Below are positions 36,253 through 46,168 of a stretch of 64,000 nucleotides of DNA, piece after piece (positions within the stretch are counted from its first letter, which is position 1; each line of letters begins with the position of its first letter). Below the pieces are notes generated by a model, which was not told where the DNA came from, did no database searches, and saw only the letters and a list, made by a program, of their open reading frames with translations. The position numbers and the translations under genes were made by a program. The stretch comes from Brevibacillus sp. DP1.3A (GTDB lineage: Bacteria > Bacillota > Bacilli > Brevibacillales > Brevibacillaceae), in contig NZ_CP085876.1 in the NCBI RefSeq assembly GCF_013284245.2, positions 3,951,001 through 4,015,000 on the forward strand, written 5' to 3'.

Positions 36253-37476
36253 CTATTCTCCCTTCGCCTCTACTTTTTGCCCTTCGACGTAGAATGTAAT
36301 TCCACTGCGCAGGAGTTGGTCGCCTTCTTTCACTCCAGATACGATTTCGATGGAGTCTCCGACCAATTGACCGGTCTTCACGGGTTTTCTTACAGTCAGT
36401 CCATTCTCTACTGCCATCACGTAATGGTCTGTTTGACTCACGCCGACACTTTCCAGCGGCACGAGGAAGCCATTCACTTGGCGCGGCACCTCAATCGTCG
36501 CGGCCATTCCTCCACGCCAGTAACCATCTGCATTCGGAATCGTGATCTCAACGCGATATTTACCTGTATCCTTGTTCACAACTGGAGAAATAAAGGCAAT
36601 GGTTCCTTCACTTTTCTTTCCATCGTCAGATAACGCCTGCACCTTCGTTTTTTCATGGAACTGGCTGATCAAATCATTAGAAACATCCAAGGTTACCTTC
36701 ACTTCGGACAGGTCGACGAGGCGAATGATTTCCTGACCTGGAGACACCTGCTCACCAATTTGCAAGTTCACATCGACGACTGTTCCTGCGAATGGCGCCT
36801 GAATTTTCGCATCATCCAAGCTCTTCTTCGCACGGTCTACACCGCCAGCAGCAGCTTTAATCGATGCGTTGGCGACCATGACATCTTCTGGTTCCGCTCC
36901 TTTTTGCAGCTCATTCAGAGACAGCTGAGCATCACGCAGTGTAATCTCTGCTTGCGTAACGGCCCGTTTACTCGCATTTATTTCGTTTTGCGAAATGGCT
37001 CCCCCAGCAAAAAGCTTCTCACTTGTTGCGAGATCCTGCTTTGCTTTATCCAGACTGTCCTGTGCGCTTTTTACCTGCAGGCGCTTCTGCTCAATTGCTT
37101 CTGCTGTCGCTCCCTTTAACGTCTTGATTTTCCGCGCTGCTGCTTCCTCCACCTGCCCCTGTGCCGCTGCAATTTCTTTTTGATGGTAACGGGTATCCAA
37201 TGTGGCCAATAACTGACCTTGCGCGATTTTTGCACCTTTGGTCGCGGAGATCGCTGAGATCGATCCGCCTGTACCAAACGACAACACCGCGTCCCGCTTG
37301 GCTTCCACCATCCCTGTGACTGCGAGCATCACTGGCTTTGTTGCTTTTTGTACCTTTACGACCTCTACTACCTTCGCCTTTGCCTCTGTCTGCTGCGGGG
37401 CCTCTGGTGCTGGGGCTGAACAACCTGCTGCGACCAACATTACCGAAGCCAGAATAATCGATGCCCGTTTTTTCAC
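36253..37476 (-). CDS. Efflux membrane-fusion lipoprotein (HlyD/AcrA type)
   Basis: The 407-residue adaptor starts at a GTG with GGAGG and has a lipoprotein signal ending LVAAGCSAP. Next come half of a lipoyl domain (GGSISAISATKGAKIAQGQLL), a coiled-coil hairpin (about residues 95-190, rich in Ala, Gln, Lys), the second lipoyl half (IQAPFAGTVVDVNLQIGEQV) and beta-barrel regions. It would couple to the RND pump encoded four bases downstream. A Gram-positive host has no outer-membrane channel, so it would stand on the outer face of the membrane. No TetR regulator like yerO is adjacent. Confidence 0.9.
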   Translation of the reverse strand: MKKRASIILASVMLVAAGCSAPAPEAPQQTEAKAKVVEVVKVQKATKPVMLAVTGMVEAKRDAVLSFGTGGSISAISATKGAKIAQGQLLATLDTRYHQKEIAAAQGQVEEAAARKIKTLKGATAEAIEQKRLQVKSAQDSLDKAKQDLATSEKLFAGGAISQNEINASKRAVTQAEITLRDAQLSLNELQKGAEPEDVMVANASIKAAAGGVDRAKKSLDDAKIQAPFAGTVVDVNLQIGEQVSPGQEIIRLVDLSEVKVTLDVSNDLISQFHEKTKVQALSDDGKKSEGTIAFISPVVNKDTGKYRVEITIPNADGYWRGGMAATIEVPRQVNGFLVPLESVGVSQTDHYVMAVENGLTVRKPVKTGQLVGDSIEIVSGVKEGDQLLRSGITFYVEGQKVEAKGE

Positions 37477-37671
37477 AAGAATTCCTCCAAATTTTCACAA
37501 TCATTCCTCATGGCGTAATTGTGCCAGTTTTTACCTCTGCTGCAAAACAGTCAGCGGGTGGAAATTCATATCCGCCCCGAGACGGAGAACAGTACCTAAC
37601 AGCGCATAAATAGATACGCAAGAAAACTGGGAAAGTTACCTTTTATTGGACGATCTTGAAGAAAAATTTAC

Positions 37672-37705
37672 AAAAAAAGCAGCCAAGTCATAGACTTGAA
37701 CTGCC
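37672..37705 (-). terminator. Terminator of pepF
   Basis: gcag-ccaagtc and gacttg-actgc pair around tat; seven T follow on the minus strand. Confidence 0.7.
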
Positions 37706-37723
37706 TTTTGGATTTGATCCATG

Positions 37724-39532
37724 TTATTGTTCGATCAGTTGTTCCAGTTCTTCGAGCAATTCCTTGAAGACACTCAATGCTTCTGCAATCGGTGTTGGCG
37801 ACGTCATGTCTACGCCTGCGCCCTTAAGCAGATTGAGCGGATAATCTGAACTGCCGCCCTTGAGGAACTGCAAATAACGATCCACGGCTGGCTGGCCTTC
37901 CTCCAATATCTGCTTGGAAAGTGACGTCGCTGCCGAGAAGCCAGTCGCGTACTTATACACATAGAAGCCGCGATAGAAATGAGGAATTCGCGCCCATTCC
38001 AAATCTACCTCGCTGTCTACGACCATGTCCGGTCCGTGATAGGAAACATTGAGCTCACGGTAAATAGTACTGAGAGATTCGGCTGTCAACGGCTCTCCCT
38101 GCTCTTCTTTTGCGTGCACAATTTTCTCAAACTCAGCAAACATGGTTTGGCGGAATACCGTTCCACGGAACTGCTCCAGGTAATGATTAATCAAGTACAT
38201 ACGCTGTTTCTTGTCAGTCGTCGTCTCGAGCAAATGATTCATCAGTAGTGCTTCGTTCAGTGTAGAAGCCACTTCTGCTACGAAAATTTTGTAATCGGCA
38301 TACGTGTAAGGCTGTGCGTGATTGGAATAATAGCTATGCAAAGCATGCCCCATCTCATGCGCCAGTGTAAACATGTTGTTGACATTGTCCTGATAGTTCA
38401 TGAGTACAAACGGATGTGACGTATAGGCGCCCCATGAATAGGCTCCGCTTGTCTTCCCTTCGTTTTCATGAACATCGATCCAACCATTGGAAAAGCCCTC
38501 TTCCAAAATGCGACCGTACTCCTCACCAAGTGGATGAAGTGCTTCTTTGATCGTTGAAACAGCCTGATCATACGGGATTTTCATGTCCGTCTCAGGTACG
38601 ATCGGCACGTACAAATCGTACATGTGCAATTCATCTACGCCCAATAATTTTTTGCGCAAAGCAATGTATCGGTGCATGAGCGGAAGATGTTCATGGATCG
38701 TTGCAATCAGGTTATCGTAAACAGGGAGCTCCACATTATCGGCAAACAAGGCTGCGTACAAGGCAGACGGATATTTTCTCGTTCGCGCGTAGAAAACATC
38801 CCCTTTGATGGCAGATGTCAGCGAGGCTGCGATCGTATTGCGGAACTTGCCATACGTGCTGTACAACGCCTCGAATGCTTCTTTGCGCACGCGTCGGTCT
38901 TTGCTTTCCATGAACTGCGTATAGCGTCCCTTGGTCAGCTCGACTTCTTCGCCGTTTTCATCCGTAATCATCGGAAATTTCATGTCAGCGTTGTTGAGCA
39001 TCCCAAAAATTTTGGAAGGAGAAGACGAAAGCTCGCTCATATTTGCCAGCAAAGCTTCTTCCTCGGAAGATAACGTATGTGGCTTGAAGCGGGTAATTTC
39101 ATCCAACAGAATGCGGTAGTGCTCAAGACCTTCTACTTCTTTGATCCACGTTTGCAAGTCTTCCGTGGGAATCGCCAAAATCTCTGGCTGTATGTACGAA
39201 ATAGAACCGTATACTTGCGTGCTGAGGCTGGTCGCCCTGTCAGTCAGCCCTTGATACTTGCTGTTCGCATTGTCTTCGTCTCGACGCATACGTGCATAGA
39301 CGTACACTTGATCAAGCGTCTTCAATAATTCGTCTTGCAGAGTCAACACGGCCAGCAACTGTTTACCGGAAGTAGCCAGAGAGCCTTTCATTGCTGCGAT
39401 TTTTTCTGTGAGCTGTTTTACTTTTTGTACGTCCGCTTCCCAATCATTATCAGTGGGATACATGTCCTCAAGACGCCATTTGTATTCAGCGGGGACGTCA
39501 CTGCGTTTCGGCAGTGTTTTGCTTTTATTCAC
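37724..39532 (-). CDS. pepF: Oligoendopeptidase F
   Basis: An M3-family cytoplasmic zinc peptidase of 602 residues that cuts oligopeptides. The zinc motif HEMGHALHSYY (HEXXH) lies near residue 385, followed by the third ligand in the segment FVAEVASTLNEALL. The start is taken as the GTG at 39532, which has GAGGGAG eight bases upstream and gives the normal family length; the frame itself reaches back to 39583. It is transcribed alone and ends at a hairpin terminator. Confidence 0.93.
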   Translation of the reverse strand: MNKSKTLPKRSDVPAEYKWRLEDMYPTDNDWEADVQKVKQLTEKIAAMKGSLATSGKQLLAVLTLQDELLKTLDQVYVYARMRRDEDNANSKYQGLTDRATSLSTQVYGSISYIQPEILAIPTEDLQTWIKEVEGLEHYRILLDEITRFKPHTLSSEEEALLANMSELSSSPSKIFGMLNNADMKFPMITDENGEEVELTKGRYTQFMESKDRRVRKEAFEALYSTYGKFRNTIAASLTSAIKGDVFYARTRKYPSALYAALFADNVELPVYDNLIATIHEHLPLMHRYIALRKKLLGVDELHMYDLYVPIVPETDMKIPYDQAVSTIKEALHPLGEEYGRILEEGFSNGWIDVHENEGKTSGAYSWGAYTSHPFVLMNYQDNVNNMFTLAHEMGHALHSYYSNHAQPYTYADYKIFVAEVASTLNEALLMNHLLETTTDKKQRMYLINHYLEQFRGTVFRQTMFAEFEKIVHAKEEQGEPLTAESLSTIYRELNVSYHGPDMVVDSEVDLEWARIPHFYRGFYVYKYATGFSAATSLSKQILEEGQPAVDRYLQFLKGGSSDYPLNLLKGAGVDMTSPTPIAEALSVFKELLEELEQLIEQ

Positions 39533-39649
39533 CGTGATCACTCCCTCGTTATTTATGTAAGATGAAATGGTCAAATCATCCATATGTGTATCCTATCGTA
39601 TTATGCCTACAGGTTCAAATCAATCAGGCGCTTTCACATTTTCCACAGA

Positions 39650-39690
39650 AAAAAAGCCGAGCTTTCCCGAAATGGAAAAGTCAGCTTCTC
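39650..39690 (-). terminator. Terminator of the glycan operon
   Basis: An imperfect hairpin (aagccgagctttccc with ggaaaagtcagctt) overlaps the stop of the UDP-sugar dehydrogenase gene and is followed by seven T on the minus strand. Confidence 0.65.
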
Positions 39691-40967
39691 CCTACTCCGA
39701 TATAGTGAAAGCCTGCTTCCTTTACCTCCTGGTTCGGCCAGGCATTTCGTCCGTCTACCAAGAGCGGCTGCGCCATGCTTTGATGAACCTGTTTCCAATC
39801 GAGTTGGACACACTGTTCCCATTCTGTGACCAATAAGGCGGCGTATGCTCCCTCACATGCTTCGGCCGCGGATTGCGCGTACGTGATCTGTGGAAACTGC
39901 TTGCTGACACCAGGTACTCCAATCGGATCAAACGCCTTCACGGAAGCACCTTTTTGCAGGAGTGCTTCTATCAATTTGAGCGATGGCGCTTCTCGGATGT
40001 CATCCGTATCCGGTTTAAACGTCAACCCCAGAACGGCAATTTGTTTGCCTTTCAGATCAGGGAGCTGCAAGCACAACTGCTCCAAAAACCATCCAGGCTG
40101 CGTAGCATTCACCTCTCGCACTTTATCCAAAATACTTAAGTGAACATTGTGCTCTGCTGCGAGCTGCAATAACGCAATCGTATCCTTCGGAAAACAGGAG
40201 CCGCCATAGCCTACTCCTGCCCGTAAAAATTGCGGACCGATTCGGCTGTCCAGTCCCATTCCTCGCGAGATCGTCACGATATCCGTCCCGAGTGCGGTAC
40301 TTAACCGTGCTAGCTCATTCATGAAAGAGATTCGGGTTGCCAAAAATGCATTCGAAGCGTATTTGATCAGCTCCGCGTTTGCTCTGGTGGTGATTACTCG
40401 CGGTGCCTTCACGCCATTGTACAGCTCCTCCATGCGAGCCGCTGCCTGAGGATTATCTACGCCAATGACGATTCGCGAAGGCTCCAATGCGTCCAATAAT
40501 GCACTCCCTTCCCGTAAAAACTCCGGGTTGGATGCAACAGATACTCCTATGCAGCCAGCCAGCATCCCCGCTACTTTTTCGCCAGTTCCGACTGGTACGG
40601 TACTCTTGATTACCACGATGCGTTCTTGCGGTGCGAGCGAATGGACCTTTTCCATGTCAGAAACAGCCCCGAGTAAATACGTTAAATCGGCTGTGCCGTC
40701 TACTGCTTCAGGTGTCCCCACACAAATGAAAAAAATCTCTGCGTCCTTCGCCTCTTTCAGATCCGTATAAAAAGCAAGCGCGCCATCATCTAATACTTTT
40801 TTCAATGCCTCTTCTAAGCCCGGCTCGTAAATCGGCGAGATCCCTTGGCGCAATTTTTCTACTTTGGACGCAACGAGGTCAATTCCGATCACCTGATGAC
40901 CGTTCATGGCAAGGGAGACAGCAGTCGTCAAACCTACGTAGCCGGTCCCAATAACGGCAACTTTCAT
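39681..40967 (-). CDS. ugd: UDP-glucose 6-dehydrogenase
   Basis: It oxidises UDP-glucose to UDP-glucuronate with two NAD+. The 428-residue chain has the N-terminal NAD loop VIGTGYVGLTTAVSLA, the catalytic cysteine in GYGGSCFPKDTIALL near residue 258, and LGLTFKPDTDDIREAPS, all diagnostic. It resembles TuaD. It is the last gene of the six-gene sugar cluster, so glucuronic acid or a sugar made from it is probably part of the glycan. GAGGTGAAGG precedes the ATG. Confidence 0.94.
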   Translation of the reverse strand: MKVAVIGTGYVGLTTAVSLAMNGHQVIGIDLVASKVEKLRQGISPIYEPGLEEALKKVLDDGALAFYTDLKEAKDAEIFFICVGTPEAVDGTADLTYLLGAVSDMEKVHSLAPQERIVVIKSTVPVGTGEKVAGMLAGCIGVSVASNPEFLREGSALLDALEPSRIVIGVDNPQAAARMEELYNGVKAPRVITTRANAELIKYASNAFLATRISFMNELARLSTALGTDIVTISRGMGLDSRIGPQFLRAGVGYGGSCFPKDTIALLQLAAEHNVHLSILDKVREVNATQPGWFLEQLCLQLPDLKGKQIAVLGLTFKPDTDDIREAPSLKLIEALLQKGASVKAFDPIGVPGVSKQFPQITYAQSAAEACEGAYAALLVTEWEQCVQLDWKQVHQSMAQPLLVDGRNAWPNQEVKEAGFHYIGVGRS

Positions 40968-40979
40968 TCCTTCACCTCA

Positions 40980-42053
40980 TCATTTTTTCGACACACGCAA
41001 ATAGAGCTCTTCTAGCATCATCCGTTGCTTATGGATATCGTGGTTTTTTTCTACTTTCAGTCGAGCCTCTGTCGTGATCTGTGCCCACTCGTGACCATCT
41101 GCTAGTACACGGTTTATCATTTTCCCGAGTGCAGTCGGTGATTTCTCCGGAACCAGATATCCGGTCACTTTGTTTTCGACCAGCTCCGGAATCCCCGCGT
41201 GATAGGTGGAAATGACAGGGCGTCCGCTAGCCATCGCTTCCATGATGACATTGGGAATCCCCTCTTGGTTGCCATTTCTCGCTGTCTTGCATGCGATGAT
41301 GAACAAATGGCACTTGGCCAGTTCACGCTGGACTTCACGATGTGGTAGAGCTCCTTTGAGCACGACTTGTGTGCCTAACCTGTTTTTCTTGATCAGTCGT
41401 TTGAGCTTCTTTTTTTCTTCTCCATCGCCGACGATGATTAGCTTCGCCTTGGGATGTTTTTTATGCACATGAGTAAACGCCTTGATTAACGTATCCATCC
41501 CCTTTTTTTCAGTCAGTCTCCCTACGCTTAGCAATCGGTACTCCCCATTTTCCACGGGCTGTTTCGGCAGCATGGGAAATTTGCGCAAATCAATTCCTGA
41601 GCGGATAAGGGTAATTTTGGATGGGGGACAGCCCAGATGAATCAAGCGCTTTCTCATGTGATTGCTGACGACTGTAAACGCCTGGCCCTTTCGAAAGAGA
41701 CGCATGAGAGACCGTCTGTACACTGGATTTTCTTTGACGCGCTTAGTCGCATCAAAGCCATGAAAGGAAGTGATCAGGGGGAGCTTGCTTTTTTGTGCAA
41801 AAGGAAGCAATTCTAATCCAGCAGGACCAAAACGGGCATGCAGGCATTTAATTTTTTTTCGTCGTAGCCAAGTGGAGAGGCCGGCCATATGCTTGCGCAC
41901 ATAGACCGGCGAATAAGGAAATTGTTTTCGGTTAAAGGCTCGCTGTCGGGTCAACACCACGGGTTTGACCACTTGATGTCCAAGCAATTGCTCGTAAATA
42001 AATGTTTCACTCTTGGGAAGAAACTTTCTACGATAAACGAGGACCCGATGCAT
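40980..42053 (-). CDS. Glycosyltransferase family 4 (GT-B fold)
   Basis: The 357-residue enzyme is retaining GT4-like: LLSVGRLTEKKGMDTLIKAF opens the donor-binding half, LIIVGDGEEKKKLKRLI follows, and the EX7E motif is EGIPNVIMEAMASGRPVI. It resembles enzymes that build exopolysaccharides. It is unusually basic for a GT (many KK and RK pairs), which suits attachment to the membrane surface. An AAGGAGG site stands eight bases before the ATG; the gene follows the epimerase by 26 bases. Confidence 0.88.
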   Translation of the reverse strand: MHRVLVYRRKFLPKSETFIYEQLLGHQVVKPVVLTRQRAFNRKQFPYSPVYVRKHMAGLSTWLRRKKIKCLHARFGPAGLELLPFAQKSKLPLITSFHGFDATKRVKENPVYRRSLMRLFRKGQAFTVVSNHMRKRLIHLGCPPSKITLIRSGIDLRKFPMLPKQPVENGEYRLLSVGRLTEKKGMDTLIKAFTHVHKKHPKAKLIIVGDGEEKKKLKRLIKKNRLGTQVVLKGALPHREVQRELAKCHLFIIACKTARNGNQEGIPNVIMEAMASGRPVISTYHAGIPELVENKVTGYLVPEKSPTALGKMINRVLADGHEWAQITTEARLKVEKNHDIHKQRMMLEELYLRVSKK

Positions 42054-42079
42054 GCAACTGGCCTCCTTGATGACGGGTG

Positions 42080-43030
42080 TTACCCCTTCGATTGCGAACG
42101 AATCTCTGCTAATTGATGGCGAAGGCCCTCTTCTAGCGTCACTTTTGGTTTGTACCCCAAGCGTTGTTGGGCAAATTGGATATCCGCACAGGTTCGTAAG
42201 GAGTCACCGGCCGGCCCATTTTGAAACGTAATGCGAGGGGTCAGATTCATTAACGTGCCCATGATGGATAGCACATCGATGAGCTTGATTTCCCGATCTC
42301 CCCCCACATTAAAAATGTCACCGGGAACAGCATGCTGTGCAGCCAGTAGATTCGCCTCTACCGCGTCTGTCACATACGTAAAGTCTCGTGATTGCTGGCC
42401 ATCACCATACATAATGACCTGCTCGCCTTTCATCATTTGACGAAAGAAACGATGAAAAGCCATATCGGGACGCTGTCTGGGGCCGTATACCGTAAAGTAG
42501 CGAAGCATGCTAACCGGGAGTCCATAAGCTTTTACATAAACCGAGCAGATTTGCTCCATCGCTTCCTTGGTCACACCATAAGGGGAAACTGGGCGAAGAG
42601 GCGCATTTTCATTGGTTACGGTCCCTTGCATCGTCCCGTAAACCGAGGAAGAAGACGAGACCACGATGATAGGTGGCTTCGGTCTTTGCAAGCAAGCCTC
42701 TAGCAACTCTTGTGTAGCCAAAATATTATGGCTAACATAATCGGCAAAGGACTTTCCCCAGCTGTTTCTCACGCCCGGCAAGGCAGCGAGATGGAAAACA
42801 GCGTCGACGTTCTCGAGCCAAATGTCCCAACGCCCAGTCTGAAGCGAGGTAGAGTGGAAGGTGAAGGCAGGATGTTTTCCTATTTCGGCCAGATTCCGCA
42901 GCTTCGCAGCAACATCGTAGTTATCGATGAACCCGTCAATGCCGATGACTGTCACGCCATCGTTCAACAAGCGCTGTGTCAAATGAGACCCAATAAAACC
43001 TGCACAGCCGGTGACAAGAGCTTTCTTCAT
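42080..43030 (-). CDS. NAD-dependent sugar-nucleotide epimerase
   Basis: An extended SDR of 316 residues with the NAD loop TGCAGFIGSHLTQRLL, the SSSSVYG serine motif and catalytic YGVTK. The segment RYFTVYGPRQRPDMAFHRF is typical of UDP-glucose or UDP-glucuronate 4-epimerases. Because a UDP-glucose dehydrogenase lies in the same cluster, the substrate may be UDP-glucuronate, giving UDP-galacturonate. Its ATG overlaps the GT2 stop by four bases. Confidence 0.86.
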   Translation of the reverse strand: MKKALVTGCAGFIGSHLTQRLLNDGVTVIGIDGFIDNYDVAAKLRNLAEIGKHPAFTFHSTSLQTGRWDIWLENVDAVFHLAALPGVRNSWGKSFADYVSHNILATQELLEACLQRPKPPIIVVSSSSSVYGTMQGTVTNENAPLRPVSPYGVTKEAMEQICSVYVKAYGLPVSMLRYFTVYGPRQRPDMAFHRFFRQMMKGEQVIMYGDGQQSRDFTYVTDAVEANLLAAQHAVPGDIFNVGGDREIKLIDVLSIMGTLMNLTPRITFQNGPAGDSLRTCADIQFAQQRLGYKPKVTLEEGLRHQLAEIRSQSKG

Positions 43031-43830
43031 CGTCTCCGACGCCTCACTTTCTTCAGCCTTTTAATGACTAAATATCCGTTCTTGTAACCATAGATGGCCT
43101 TGTATTTCTTGCCCCACCTTTTCAGATAAAATTTGAATGTTTTTTTTCGCAAATAATTACGGCGGAACTTCATCTTGCTGTCCGTGAGCTGACCTTTATG
43201 CTTCGTCCGGTTGTATAGGATTTGATTGATGTATCTCACCCGATACTTTTCAATTAATCGCAAAATGATTCGCCGGTCCTCCATAATCCTTCCCTCGTAT
43301 CGATCCGAGGTATCCCAACCACCCACTTTGTGCAGGGCTTCTACGCGATAGCAACGTGGAGAAACCATCCAGCGATTGTATTTCAGAAACTGGTATTTGT
43401 TATGAAATGACTTATGGTTCACCTTAATCGTTTTGGTATACTTTCCGCGCCTAACTTTCCAGATGTTCATGTTGCCATAGAACAGAGCTGTGCTTTTCTT
43501 GCTTTTGTGAATGTACTTTTTGAGCACTGCCAGCGTTCGTTTCGGTAACCAGTCATCGGAGTCGAGTTGTACGAGATAAGGGGTATCCACCATCGACAAG
43601 GCCTGATTCATGACTTTGCCGATTCCAGAATTTTGTTCCATTCGATGATACATAATGTTTGGATGGTACAAATATTTTTCAATTTTACTTCTGGTGTGAT
43701 CGGTGGACGCATCGTCAATGATCAACAGCTTCCAATCTTTTGAGGTTTGATTCAAGACGCTGTTGATGGCTTTGCGAATAAACTTGGCGCGATTGTATGC
43801 CGGAATGACTACAGTAAAGGTCGGATTCAT
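43027..43830 (-). CDS. Glycosyltransferase family 2 (GT-A fold)
   Basis: From the ATG at 43830 (GAGGGAGG site) a 267-residue inverting-type transferase. It begins TFTVVIPAYNRAKFIRKAIN, has LLIIDDASTDHT, and carries the metal-binding DxD-type motif in LVQLDSDDWLPK near residue 100. The C-terminal part is very basic (FKFYLKRWGKKYKAIYGYKNG, then KRLKKVRRRRR), a probable membrane-surface anchor. It overlaps both neighbours by four bases, so the three genes are translated in coupling. Confidence 0.88.
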   Translation of the reverse strand: MNPTFTVVIPAYNRAKFIRKAINSVLNQTSKDWKLLIIDDASTDHTRSKIEKYLYHPNIMYHRMEQNSGIGKVMNQALSMVDTPYLVQLDSDDWLPKRTLAVLKKYIHKSKKSTALFYGNMNIWKVRRGKYTKTIKVNHKSFHNKYQFLKYNRWMVSPRCYRVEALHKVGGWDTSDRYEGRIMEDRRIILRLIEKYRVRYINQILYNRTKHKGQLTDSKMKFRRNYLRKKTFKFYLKRWGKKYKAIYGYKNGYLVIKRLKKVRRRRR

Positions 43831-44873
43831 ACGTCCTCCCTCTTGACAGCCGGAATGCAAATGGACGATTTGTCGCTTACAATGAATACTCCCGTACTGT
43901 TAGAAGATTGACCCGTCATCATCGATGAGCGGCCGAAAACGCTGTTTGTTATTTTCCATGCAATGTCATGCAACGAGCAGTTTTCCAGCAAGATACTATT
44001 TTCGATATGCGAGCAATTTCTCAAGCTTACGCCATTTTGGATCGAGACGTACGGTCCGATTTGGCAATTTTCAATCACACAATTATCACCGATTAGTACA
44101 GGACCCGTAATCTTCGCATTTTTCACTATGGTTCCTTTGCCAATTTGATGTTGATTGCCTAGCTCCCTCGTAAGCATCCACTGGTTAGCCTCCAGCCAGC
44201 GATCGATGGTTCCCACATCCGAATACTTTCCGTTAGTGACGGAGTGAGCCAACTTGAATCCGCGATTAATCATCGATTGAATCGCATCCGTTATTTCTAG
44301 TTCGCCTCGGGGAGATGGCTGCAGGGTAGCAATCGACTCAAAAATAGGTGGCGTAAACAGGTATGCGCCAATCACTGCCAGGTTGCTCTTTGGCTGACGT
44401 GGCTTTTCCTCTACAGAGATTAGTCGTCCTTTTTGTACTTCTGCGATCCCATAATCCTGTGGTCTCTCCACTTTACTTAGCATCACGACACCGTCAGATT
44501 TTCCCTTCGTAAACGCTTTTGTAAGTCCGTGAAGCGAATCCATCAATAAATTATCACCTAGTAGCAAGATAAACGGTTCGTCTTGCAAAAACGGTTGCGC
44601 TAGCTGGACAGCATGGGCAATTCCCAGTCGTACCTCCTGCCTGATAAACGTAATGGTAGCCCCGAATTGACTACCATCGCCCACCATGGGAGGAATCTGT
44701 GATTGAGAAGGATGTATCACGATGCCAATGTCCTGAATGCCCACTTCACGCAGTTTGCGAATGCAATAGTGTAAGACCGGGTGATTGGCCACAGGGAGGA
44801 GGGTTTTCGGTTGCGAATAGGAAAAGGGGTGCAGTCGCGACCCACGTCCAGCACACAAGATTAACCCTTTCAC
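43827..44873 (-). CDS. Glucose-1-phosphate nucleotidylyltransferase, long RmlA type
   Basis: The 348-residue enzyme couples a sugar 1-phosphate to a nucleotide. The N-terminal domain has GLILCAGRGSRLHPFSYSQP with the catalytic Arg and Lys, then FILLLGDNLLMDS and VEEKPRQPKS. The C-terminal third (IGKGTIVKNAKITGPVLIG on) is a left-handed beta-helix of hexapeptide repeats, as in the long form of RmlA. The final portion is Cys/Ser rich. No rmlB, C or D genes follow, so dTDP-rhamnose is not made here. The start is the GTG at 44873, with GGGGAG eight bases upstream; the longer frame has no site. Confidence 0.86.
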   Translation of the reverse strand: MKGLILCAGRGSRLHPFSYSQPKTLLPVANHPVLHYCIRKLREVGIQDIGIVIHPSQSQIPPMVGDGSQFGATITFIRQEVRLGIAHAVQLAQPFLQDEPFILLLGDNLLMDSLHGLTKAFTKGKSDGVVMLSKVERPQDYGIAEVQKGRLISVEEKPRQPKSNLAVIGAYLFTPPIFESIATLQPSPRGELEITDAIQSMINRGFKLAHSVTNGKYSDVGTIDRWLEANQWMLTRELGNQHQIGKGTIVKNAKITGPVLIGDNCVIENCQIGPYVSIQNGVSLRNCSHIENSILLENCSLHDIAWKITNSVFGRSSMMTGQSSNSTGVFIVSDKSSICIPAVKREDV

Positions 44874-44995
44874 AAGTATCACTCCCCAGTTTTGCTCTGC
44901 GATACTTATAAGGTATGCGTATCTGGATAGCTGGACAGGGCAGACGTCCACATTAGCGAAAGAAAAGGCAACCACCTACATCCTTTCCGTTCGAA

Positions 44996-46168
44996 TTAAC
45001 CTGTTTTTAAAAGCGGTTGTTTCTCTTCACTTCGCGTTGGAACAACTGTTTCAAACACGTTCAGATAGCCTTGCGCTGTCGCGTACCAAGAAAAAAACTT
45101 AGCACGTTGCAGGGCCTGTTTGCCCATTTCATTCCGGACGGCAGGTGAACTCCACAACAGTTCCCAGACAGCAGGCAATCCTTTTTTCCAATCTTTTGGC
45201 GGAATGATAAAGCCACTTTTCTCGTGGGCAACGACTTCACGAATACCGCCTCGTGGAGTGGAAATGACGGGCTTTCCGGAAGCCATCGCCTCTAAATTGA
45301 CACGGCAAAACGCTTCTTTCCAAACGGATGGTGTCGCCACGACATCCCCAATTTGATAGTAAAGCGGCATTTTTGCGGATGGTACGAAATTGACGAAACG
45401 CACCTTTTCACCCAAAGGCTTCGCAAGTCGCTTGAGCTCTCGAACATACGGATTCAGGCGATTACTGCCGTATCCCGTACCGCCTACAATGACGAGTTTG
45501 GCTTTCGGGTCTTGTTTGCTCACCTGGCGAAAGGCTTTGATCAGCACGTGCACTCCTTTACCGTGCATGAGTCTGCCGGCATAAAACAAGACGCGATCAT
45601 CTGGCTTCAATCCGAGTTCTTGACGCATTTTTTTGACCGCGATCTTTGCAACCTGATAAGGCGTGACATCGACCCCAAGGTGAACCGCATGAATTTTATT
45701 TGCAGGAATCTTACACGTCCGAATAAAATGTTGACGTAAAAATTCACTGTTCGTAATAAAACCTGTTGCCAGTCGAACGGTGCGCCGCATATTTTCTTTG
45801 CTGATGATCGGCTGTGATCCATACACGTGAGAGTGCATATTCACAAAGATCGGGATCTTGGGAAAATGGCGTTTTAATGTGAGAACATAGATCGGTCTGT
45901 TTTCCACGAGGATGACATCTGGCTTGTTCTTCTTGATATGATTAATAATCCGGCGCAAATAAGGCTTTGGCCCTTGATACGGGACGCGAATGAACTGCCG
46001 GTTTTCTTCCACGGATGAGGTCGGATAGGTCGCACATTGACGAGTGTAGATCGTCACGTTATGAATTGGCTCGATCATCTTTGTGACCTCGTCAATATCG
46101 TGTTCGACCGAGCTTCCTTTGACCGGTGGTACAGAAAAGGGACCCGGACTAATAATTGCGATGTTCAT
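44996..46168 (-). CDS. Glycosyltransferase family 4, CotSA-like
   Basis: The 390-residue GT-B enzyme opens MNIAIISPGPFSVPPVKGSS with the glycine-rich acceptor loop and SVEHDI. The donor half contains LFYAGRLMHGKGVHVLIKAF, the segment KLVIVGGTGYGSN, and the EX7E-type motif CRVNLEAMASGKPVISTPRGG. The overall pattern is close to CotSA/CotS-neighbourhood spore-coat glycosyltransferases. It starts inside the end of the coiled-coil gene (20-base overlap) and is the first transferase of the cluster. Confidence 0.86.
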   Translation of the reverse strand: MNIAIISPGPFSVPPVKGSSVEHDIDEVTKMIEPIHNVTIYTRQCATYPTSSVEENRQFIRVPYQGPKPYLRRIINHIKKNKPDVILVENRPIYVLTLKRHFPKIPIFVNMHSHVYGSQPIISKENMRRTVRLATGFITNSEFLRQHFIRTCKIPANKIHAVHLGVDVTPYQVAKIAVKKMRQELGLKPDDRVLFYAGRLMHGKGVHVLIKAFRQVSKQDPKAKLVIVGGTGYGSNRLNPYVRELKRLAKPLGEKVRFVNFVPSAKMPLYYQIGDVVATPSVWKEAFCRVNLEAMASGKPVISTPRGGIREVVAHEKSGFIIPPKDWKKGLPAVWELLWSSPAVRNEMGKQALQRAKFFSWYATAQGYLNVFETVVPTRSEEKQPLLKTG